NCBI GenBank assembly: GCA_031263265.1
Contig: JAISGE010000171.1
Location: 1-18,469 of the forward strand
Direction of reading: 5' to 3'
Origin: Treponema sp.
Lineage (GTDB): Bacteria; Spirochaetota; Spirochaetia; Treponematales; Breznakiellaceae
Length of the DNA: 18,469 bases
A model generated the notes under the pieces. It saw nothing but the letters and a program-made list of their open reading frames with translations. It was not told the DNA's origin and did not search any database. The position numbers and the translations under genes are program-made. Shown one piece after another: positions 13,942 through 18,469 of the stretch. Positions within the stretch are counted from its first letter, which is position 1. Every line of letters begins with the position of its first letter.

Positions 13942-16137
13942 CTAAAAGCGCCTTAAAAGCATATCAATTAAGTCGATGATAGGGGCATCCAAGCGGTATC
14001 GTTCCCGAATATTTTCCAGGTACTTGGTTCTGGTATCTTGCTGGGGGATCCGTAAAGCGGTCTCGATAATGCCGGATGCATGAGTAACACCCTCCCGGTA
14101 CGCATCTTGAACTTGCTCCTTGAGATCATCCGCCGCACGGTCAGCAAGCGCTAAGGCATTCATTTGTTCTTCTATCCGTTGATTCAGGCGCTGGTTCGCC
14201 TCTTCAAACGCGGCAACCTGCTTTGAGTTTTCAAGCCCAGCTTTTGAGCTTTGATCTGCCAGAGCTTGGGATAATTCCTGGTTTGATTGGGTAAGCCGGG
14301 CGTTGTCTTGTTTCAGGACCGCAACTTGTGTTTCCAGTTCCCTGATTGCAGCCTCCCCGCTCGATCGAACTGCCAGGGCCTGGGATAATTCCTGGTTTGA
14401 TTGGGTAAGCCGGGCATTATCCTGTTTCAGGACCGCAACTTGCGTTTCCAGTTCCCTGGTTGGAGCCTCTTCCGTAGATCGATCTGCCAGAGCCTGGGAT
14501 AATTCCTGGTTTGATTGGGTAAGCCGGGCATTGTTCTGTTCCAAGACCACAACCCGGGTTTCCAGTTCCCTCGTTCCGGCATCCCCTGAAGATCGAGCAG
14601 CTAGGGCCTGGGATAATTCCTGGTTTGATTGGGTAAGCCGGGCATTGTTCTGTTTCAGGACCACAACCTGAGTTTCCAGTTCCTTGGTTGCAGCCTCCCC
14701 GGTTGATCGGGCAGCCAGGGCCTGGGATAATTCTCGGTTTGATTGGGTAAGCCGGGCGTTGTCCTGTTCCAGGAAAACAATCCTGGTTTCCAGTCCTGTG
14801 CGTTCAGTTATCCTCGTACGGTCTTGATCGCTCAGGGCTTGGGATAATTCTTGATTTACCTGGGTAAGGCGGGCAATCTGGACTTCCTGTTCTGTGGTTT
14901 CAGTACCCTGGTCCTGGGATCTGGTGAGTTCGGTTCTCGCTATTCGTGCGAGGACCTCAGCAAAATACCTATCCAAACTACGCTCTTGCGGAGAAAGGGA
15001 CTCCTGAGGGTTTGTTTCAAGGTACTGAATCAAAGATTCCGCCTGTCCTAAGGCATCGCTATAGCGTCTTTGTTCCAAGGTGGTGCGAATCTCTCTATAC
15101 ATCCCAATAAGACGTTTCTCTCTCAACAGGATTTCCTGTTGCTGTTCCTCCAATACTGCCAGCCGTGCCTGGGCTTCTCCTAAGCCTGCACTCCTTTCAG
15201 GATCTGGACTAGCCTGGGAAGCCGTACTTTGTTCTCTACCAAGCCTACGCTGGTTTTCATTCTGGCGTACGGTTTCCTGAATGATCCGCCGTTCATTATT
15301 AAGGTTCTTTAAATCTTGCTGATACTTATCCTTGAGCTGCTGATAATTCCCCTGGGCAGCTTCCTGTTCCGCTTCAAGCTGGGCCTGGTATTTACCCAAT
15401 TCTACATGATAATACACAAGCCGGTCCTGCTTATAGGCGGCTAACAAAGATTCGATATTTTCCTCAGGAACCTCGGTAGTAATAAGCCGGTTCCGTTCAG
15501 AGGCAAGATCCTGTTCTAAGGAGTCTTGGACTTCTCTTTCCCGCTGCCTATACAGGTCCTCGAACTTATGGGCGGTATTACGTTCCTCAATCTTAATAAA
15601 CGCGAGCTGTTTTCGTATGGCTTCTATTTCCTGCTCTTTTTGGCCAAGGCGAAAGTCTAAATCCTGCCGCATTTGCTGGATAAGCTGGCCTTCCACAGAA
15701 GAGAAAGCCTGGTCATAATTTGATTGAGCCCTATCCCCGGTAACCACTTGGCCGACCAATAACAAAACCCCGATCGCTATTCCCACCATAAGGCTATTAA
15801 CCAGCAGGGGAAATGCCAAGGCATTCTTAGTGGAACTTACCTGGAAGTCTTTCGAATCTAAGATGATACGGTTCTTATACCATAGGTCTTTAATGTGGGC
15901 TTGTATTTCTTGGATATCTTTGTCATCAATACCAGAGCCTTGAATAGGCTGCTTAGGATTGGAAAAACCAACACTATAAGGAACCAGGGCATGTTCTTTT
16001 ACCTTGCTTGCCCGGTATAACAAACTTTTTTGGGTTGGAAACGACGTGATATTTGCAGCTGAATCAGATACTCGGGATGTCGTCTCTGGGGGATAACGGA
16101 GCAGCGTCTTAGGTCGTAACAAACTTTTTTTAGTCAT
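13942..16137 (-). CDS. Membrane-anchored coiled-coil protein with tandem leucine-zipper repeats
   Basis: A 731-residue protein that I do not recognise. The N-terminal 105 residues are hydrophilic and basic, without a signal peptide. One membrane helix follows at about 106-131 (AFPLLVNSLMVGIAIGVLLL). The rest should face outward by the positive-inside rule. Residues 135-320 are Gln/Glu/Arg-rich coiled coil (QRERE, LEAEQEAAQGNYQQLKDKYQ). About 419-625 is an array of 38-residue repeats with the zipper pattern LxxxVxxLxxxNxxLxxxNxxLxxxL. The C-terminal 80 residues (DAYREGVTHASGIIETALRI to LIDMLLRRF) look globular. GAGGAA lies upstream of the ATG at good spacing. It is convergent with the cyclase gene and divergent from the nucleotidase gene. 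A structural or scaffold role in the envelope is plausible; it could also be a chemoreceptor-like or polar-organising protein. Confidence 0.85.
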   Translation of the reverse strand: MTKKSLLRPKTLLRYPPETTSRVSDSAANITSFPTQKSLLYRASKVKEHALVPYSVGFSNPKQPIQGSGIDDKDIQEIQAHIKDLWYKNRIILDSKDFQVSSTKNALAFPLLVNSLMVGIAIGVLLLVGQVVTGDRAQSNYDQAFSSVEGQLIQQMRQDLDFRLGQKEQEIEAIRKQLAFIKIEERNTAHKFEDLYRQREREVQDSLEQDLASERNRLITTEVPEENIESLLAAYKQDRLVYYHVELGKYQAQLEAEQEAAQGNYQQLKDKYQQDLKNLNNERRIIQETVRQNENQRRLGREQSTASQASPDPERSAGLGEAQARLAVLEEQQQEILLREKRLIGMYREIRTTLEQRRYSDALGQAESLIQYLETNPQESLSPQERSLDRYFAEVLARIARTELTRSQDQGTETTEQEVQIARLTQVNQELSQALSDQDRTRITERTGLETRIVFLEQDNARLTQSNRELSQALAARSTGEAATKELETQVVVLKQNNARLTQSNQELSQALAARSSGDAGTRELETRVVVLEQNNARLTQSNQELSQALADRSTEEAPTRELETQVAVLKQDNARLTQSNQELSQALAVRSSGEAAIRELETQVAVLKQDNARLTQSNQELSQALADQSSKAGLENSKQVAAFEEANQRLNQRIEEQMNALALADRAADDLKEQVQDAYREGVTHASGIIETALRIPQQDTRTKYLENIRERYRLDAPIIDLIDMLLRRF
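14265..14880 (-). repeat. In-gene tandem repeat, 114-bp unit (38 residues)
   Basis: The block beginning CCTGGGATAATTCCTG (plus strand) recurs at 14265, 14379, 14493, 14607 and 14721, exactly 114 nt apart, and again in diverged form at 14838 (117 nt on). The central copies are nearly identical at DNA level, including synonymous positions, which points to recent expansion or gene conversion. The copy at 14838, nearest the gene's 5' side, is the most diverged. Confidence 0.93.
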
Positions 16138-16199
16138 CTTTATTCCTCAGCCATACAACTGGACCGTTTAAAAGTTCCTTAACTGGCATGAAAGCGTCT

Positions 16200-16236
16200 C
16201 GACAACTTTGTCGTTTCTGCATATACTCTATATATA
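16200..16236 (+). promoter_or_regulatory. Possible promoter and palindromic operator for the 5'-nucleotidase gene
   Basis: CGACAA (16200-16205) and TTGTCG (16208-16213) form a perfect palindrome with a 2-nt centre. Its right arm doubles as a -35 hexamer, with TATATA at 16231-16236 after 17 nt. Transcription would begin near 16243, about 39 nt before the ATG. The surrounding AT-rich tract offers other -10-like hexamers, so the promoter call is tentative. Confidence 0.33.
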
Positions 16237-16252
16237 CTACTGTATAGTTGGT

Positions 16253-16280
16253 ATTATATTCATTTTTCGGAGGACGTCAA
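16253..16280 (-). promoter_or_regulatory. Strong-looking promoter of the coiled-coil gene
   Basis: On the minus strand TTGACG (16280-16275, 5/6) and a perfect TATAAT (16258-16253) are separated by 16 nt. The start would be near 16246, giving a leader of about 109 nt before the ATG at 16137. The region between its -35 and -10 also contains the ribosome binding site (GGAGG, 16269-16273) of the divergent nucleotidase gene. Confidence 0.58.
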
Positions 16281-16281
16281 T

Positions 16282-17955
16282 ATGAAACCCAGGTATTCCT
16301 TGCTCCTAGTGGCATTTTTAGTTTCCTTGCAGTTGCCGCTTTTTGCAAGACCCGTATCGGAAGCTGAACTTTCCAATATGATACGAATAAGACAGCAGGA
16401 GGTATTCGCGCGTACCCAAACTGCTCAAGCTCAGGCTGCCAAGCCAAGCCAGGCGACCCAGTCCCCTCAAGGGACTCAATCGGTACAGGCTGCTCAGCCG
16501 CCCGGACAAGGAAAGTCTTATGAACTCATCCTGCTTCACACCAACGATCACCACGGTACGATACATCCCAACAATGAACGGGGGGGGTTGGGCTGGAGAG
16601 CTATGTATATTAAAGCCATCAAGGCCTTTAATCCTCAGGTCCTGTTGCTTGATGCAGGAGACATCAATACCGGAACCGCGCTTTCCAATATGTTTAACGC
16701 AGAGCCTGATATCCGAGCCTATAACCTCATGGGTTATGATGCGGCGATTCTGGGAAACCATGAATTTGATCAAAGTATGGAGCAGTTACAACATCAGGGA
16801 GAATTGGTTACGTTTCCGGTTATCACCTCCAATATCAAGACCGCAGACGGCGCCTATCTGGGAGTTCCCTATGTGGTAAAACAGTACGATGGGTTTACCG
16901 TAGGCATGTTCGGCATTACTACCCTGCGAACCAAAGTAATCGCCAGTCCTGATCCGAGCCTTATCTTCATCAACGAGATCGATGCTGCCCGGGAAATGGT
17001 AGATATTTTGAGGAATCAAGAACAGGTTGATATTGTTATCGGGATCACCCATATCGGAGATGTGAAAGAAGCGCCGGATCACATCACCTCCCCGGAATTG
17101 GCCGCAGCAGTTCCCGGTATTGATATCATCGTAGACGGTCATTCCCATTCCTTCTTTGAGGCCCCCCTCAAGGTGGATAATACCTATATTGTTACTGCCC
17201 ATGAATGGGGAAAATATATAGGTCAGGGAAAGCTGTCCGTGGAGAACGGGAAACTAAGGGATTTTAACTGGATCCCTATAGAGATTACCCAGGATCGGGA
17301 AATAACCGATATGTTAAGTCCCTACATTACCAAGGCAAACGAGAGTCTCAAAGAGGTCGTGGGCTCAGCGACCAGTGCATTCGAGGTGGGGAACCGTTTA
17401 CCCCGGAAGATTGAAACACCCCTGGGAGACGCCATCTGTGATGCTATGGTCTGGTATTTTCAAACCACCAACCAAGCCGTAGACTTTGCCTTCATTAACG
17501 GCGGCAATATTCGAGCCGGTATTCCCGCAGGCCTCATCACCCGGGAACAAGTCCTCACGGTTCTTCCCTTTGAGAATTACCTTTACCTGGTCTCCCTCAA
17601 AGGTTCTGAAATCATTGATCTGTTCACGTTCATTGCCTCCATACCTCAAGGAAACGGCGGCTGGGCCCAGGTGTCCCAGGAAGTCCGGTATACTATCGAC
17701 TATACCCAAGGGGAAGGAATACTCAAGGATTTAACCATCCATGGGGATCCGGTTGATCCTGATAGGGTGTACCGGTTCTGTACGAACAGTTACCTCTTAG
17801 CCGGGGGAGATGGGTACACGGTTCTCAAGAATGCTCAAGAACCCTTTAATACCTCTCTGATAGATTCCTGGGTAGTGTTGGAAGCGTTACAGGCGGTAGG
17901 TACCATCTCTCCTGAAACGGACGGACGCATTACGGTTATCGGTGGTGAAGAATAA
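16282..17955 (+). CDS. Secreted 5'-nucleotidase / 2',3'-cyclic phosphodiesterase (UshA/CpdB-like)
   Basis: A 557-residue exported metallophosphoesterase that releases phosphate from nucleotides outside the cytoplasm. The signal peptide is residues 1-22 (cleavage likely after LFA). A low-complexity Gln/Ala/Pro/Ser linker spans about 44-78. The calcineurin-like domain follows with all metal motifs: LLHTNDHHG (84-92), DAGD (124-127), GNHEFD (158-163) and GHSHSFFE near 290. The C-terminal 5'-nucleotidase domain, from about 355, has INGGNIRAGI near 405, LPFEN, and the base-stacking loop LAGGDGY near 507. The length is normal for UshA-type enzymes apart from the linker. GGAGG lies upstream of the ATG. 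It is a single-gene transcript, closed 12 nt after the stop by a strong terminator. Exact specificity (UDP-sugar, AMP, cyclic nucleotide) cannot be read from sequence; its nearness to a cAMP gene pair may be coincidence. Confidence 0.94.
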   Translation: MKPRYSLLLVAFLVSLQLPLFARPVSEAELSNMIRIRQQEVFARTQTAQAQAAKPSQATQSPQGTQSVQAAQPPGQGKSYELILLHTNDHHGTIHPNNERGGLGWRAMYIKAIKAFNPQVLLLDAGDINTGTALSNMFNAEPDIRAYNLMGYDAAILGNHEFDQSMEQLQHQGELVTFPVITSNIKTADGAYLGVPYVVKQYDGFTVGMFGITTLRTKVIASPDPSLIFINEIDAAREMVDILRNQEQVDIVIGITHIGDVKEAPDHITSPELAAAVPGIDIIVDGHSHSFFEAPLKVDNTYIVTAHEWGKYIGQGKLSVENGKLRDFNWIPIEITQDREITDMLSPYITKANESLKEVVGSATSAFEVGNRLPRKIETPLGDAICDAMVWYFQTTNQAVDFAFINGGNIRAGIPAGLITREQVLTVLPFENYLYLVSLKGSEIIDLFTFIASIPQGNGGWAQVSQEVRYTIDYTQGEGILKDLTIHGDPVDPDRVYRFCTNSYLLAGGDGYTVLKNAQEPFNTSLIDSWVVLEALQAVGTISPETDGRITVIGGEE

Positions 17956-17967
17956 TTTTTCCATTAT

Positions 17968-18005
17968 GAAGTTGTTTTCAAAACTTCAGTTTTGAAAACA
18001 ACTTC
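17968..18005 (+). terminator. Strong rho-independent terminator between the convergent nucleotidase and small secreted protein genes
   Basis: A perfect 17-bp inverted repeat (arms 17968-17984 and 17989-18005, starting GAAGTTGTTTTCAAAAC) with a TTCA loop, followed on the plus strand by TTTATTT. It starts 12 nt after the nucleotidase stop. It also lies 5 nt beyond the stop of the convergent gene at 18011 and may slow transcription from that side, though the minus-strand tail is not a T-run. Confidence 0.9.
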
Positions 18006-18010
18006 TTTAT

Positions 18011-18433
18011 TTACAAAAATACTATTTCCTGACCTTCACTTTTATCAGTTTTTTCCCAAATCCCATTTAATATTGTGTATATACCGGTTATATTAAAAAT
18101 TTGCAACCTGTTATTTTGTATAAGGTAGTACCCTGTTACCATTTCATTACAGGGTATCCATTGGTTATTTTTGTGGTCCCATTCATGTGTAGCAATTAAC
18201 TTAAAATTATAACCATCATGAATTATTATTCCTTTTCCATAATCTTGATTGTTTATTTTACTTGTGTAATTATTTTCATCAAGAACAAGTGTAAAAAAAC
18301 CTCTTTCCCATATACCATTAAGTTTAGGAATTTGTCCACCCCATCTGTTTATACCGTCATCAAAACTAACGACTAACGTTCCAAATAGTAATACCATAAC
18401 AAAAACCATTATTAATTTAATTTTAGCCTTCAT
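18011..18433 (-). CDS. Small exported protein, possible calycin/lipocalin-like fold
   Basis: A 140-residue protein with an N-terminal signal sequence (MKAKIKLIMVFVMVLLFGTL); there is no lipobox Cys, so it is probably periplasmic or surface-exposed rather than a lipoprotein. The mature part is rich in aromatic residues, Asn and Gly, and looks like short beta strands. The phrase LNGIWE occurs near both ends (residues 38-43 and 122-127), a feature seen in small lipocalin-like proteins where the strands close a barrel. I do not recognise the family. The start at 18433 is preferred over an in-frame ATG at 18451 because GGAGA lies about 7 nt before it and the signal peptide begins there. Its codons are strongly AT-rich, unlike every other gene here, suggesting recent acquisition. 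The promoter region is mostly beyond the window. Confidence 0.75.
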   Translation of the reverse strand: MKAKIKLIMVFVMVLLFGTLVVSFDDGINRWGGQIPKLNGIWERGFFTLVLDENNYTSKINNQDYGKGIIIHDGYNFKLIATHEWDHKNNQWIPCNEMVTGYYLIQNNRLQIFNITGIYTILNGIWEKTDKSEGQEIVFL

Positions 18434-18469
18434 ACTATTTCTCCAATTCATTTTAAAAAGTATTCACAA

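Noticed and set aside
14303..14671. 122-codon plus-strand repetitive frame
   Set aside because: It is only the complement of the 114-bp repeats in the coiled-coil gene.
14265..14880. Regular repeats as a CRISPR array
   Set aside because: The 114-nt unit is entirely in frame, coding and contiguous, without unique spacers, and no cas genes are present.
18434..18451. Earlier ATG start (MNWRNS) for the small exported protein
   Set aside because: GGAGA lies within this stretch at the right distance for the second ATG, and the signal peptide begins there.
18462..18469. TTGTGAAT at the window end as a CRP site for the small exported protein gene
   Set aside because: It is only a half-site; no TCACA follows at the expected 6-nt spacing, and the region is cut by the window edge.

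Overview
The window looks like ordinary chromosome from a bacterium with about 50% GC genes. I infer a spirochaete, most likely a Treponema-type organism. That reading rests on gene content (a long DUF445 membrane protein, a CRP-like regulator with two cyclic-nucleotide domains beside a class III cyclase, a TSCPD-domain protein, coiled-coil envelope proteins) and could not be tested by a search. No rRNA, tRNA, insertion sequence, phage gene or CRISPR array is visible.

Layout. Positions 1-110 hold the start of a minus-strand EamA-type transporter cut by the window edge. It is divergent from the GTPase gene ychF (218-1324), which is followed by a small three-helix membrane protein (1420-1812). 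A minus-strand cluster runs leftward from 10068 to 1805: ilvD, ilvB, a TPR lipoprotein and a 1322-residue protein made of two complete DUF445 halves. Upstream lie a minus-strand TSCPD protein (10374-10652) and then, divergent on the plus strand, a CRP-family regulator (10963-12195) and a membrane adenylate cyclase (12275-13933), together a compact candidate cAMP circuit. Converging on these is a 731-residue membrane-anchored coiled-coil protein (13942-16137) with a 38-residue leucine-zipper repeat. Divergent from it is a secreted 5'-nucleotidase (16282-17955), closed by a strong terminator. The window ends with an AT-rich small secreted protein (18011-18433) unlike its neighbours in composition.

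How the genes fit together. IlvB and IlvD catalyse two steps of branched-chain amino acid synthesis; ilvN and ilvC are not here. The cyclase would make cAMP inside the cell in response to an extracytoplasmic signal, and the CRP-like protein is the obvious receptor. The 5'-nucleotidase acts outside the cytoplasm on nucleotides and may be functionally related, but that is only a guess from proximity.

The most striking signals are: (1) two genes, ychF and the cyclase, whose start codons sit exactly 6 nt after the -10 box of a 17-nt-spaced sigma70-type promoter, with no Shine-Dalgarno site, implying leaderless mRNAs (a weaker third case is the transporter at 110); (2) the tandem double DUF445 protein; (3) the linked cyclase and two-domain CRP protein; (4) a hairpin-rich leader before the CRP gene; and (5) face-to-face promoters between the coiled-coil and nucleotidase genes.
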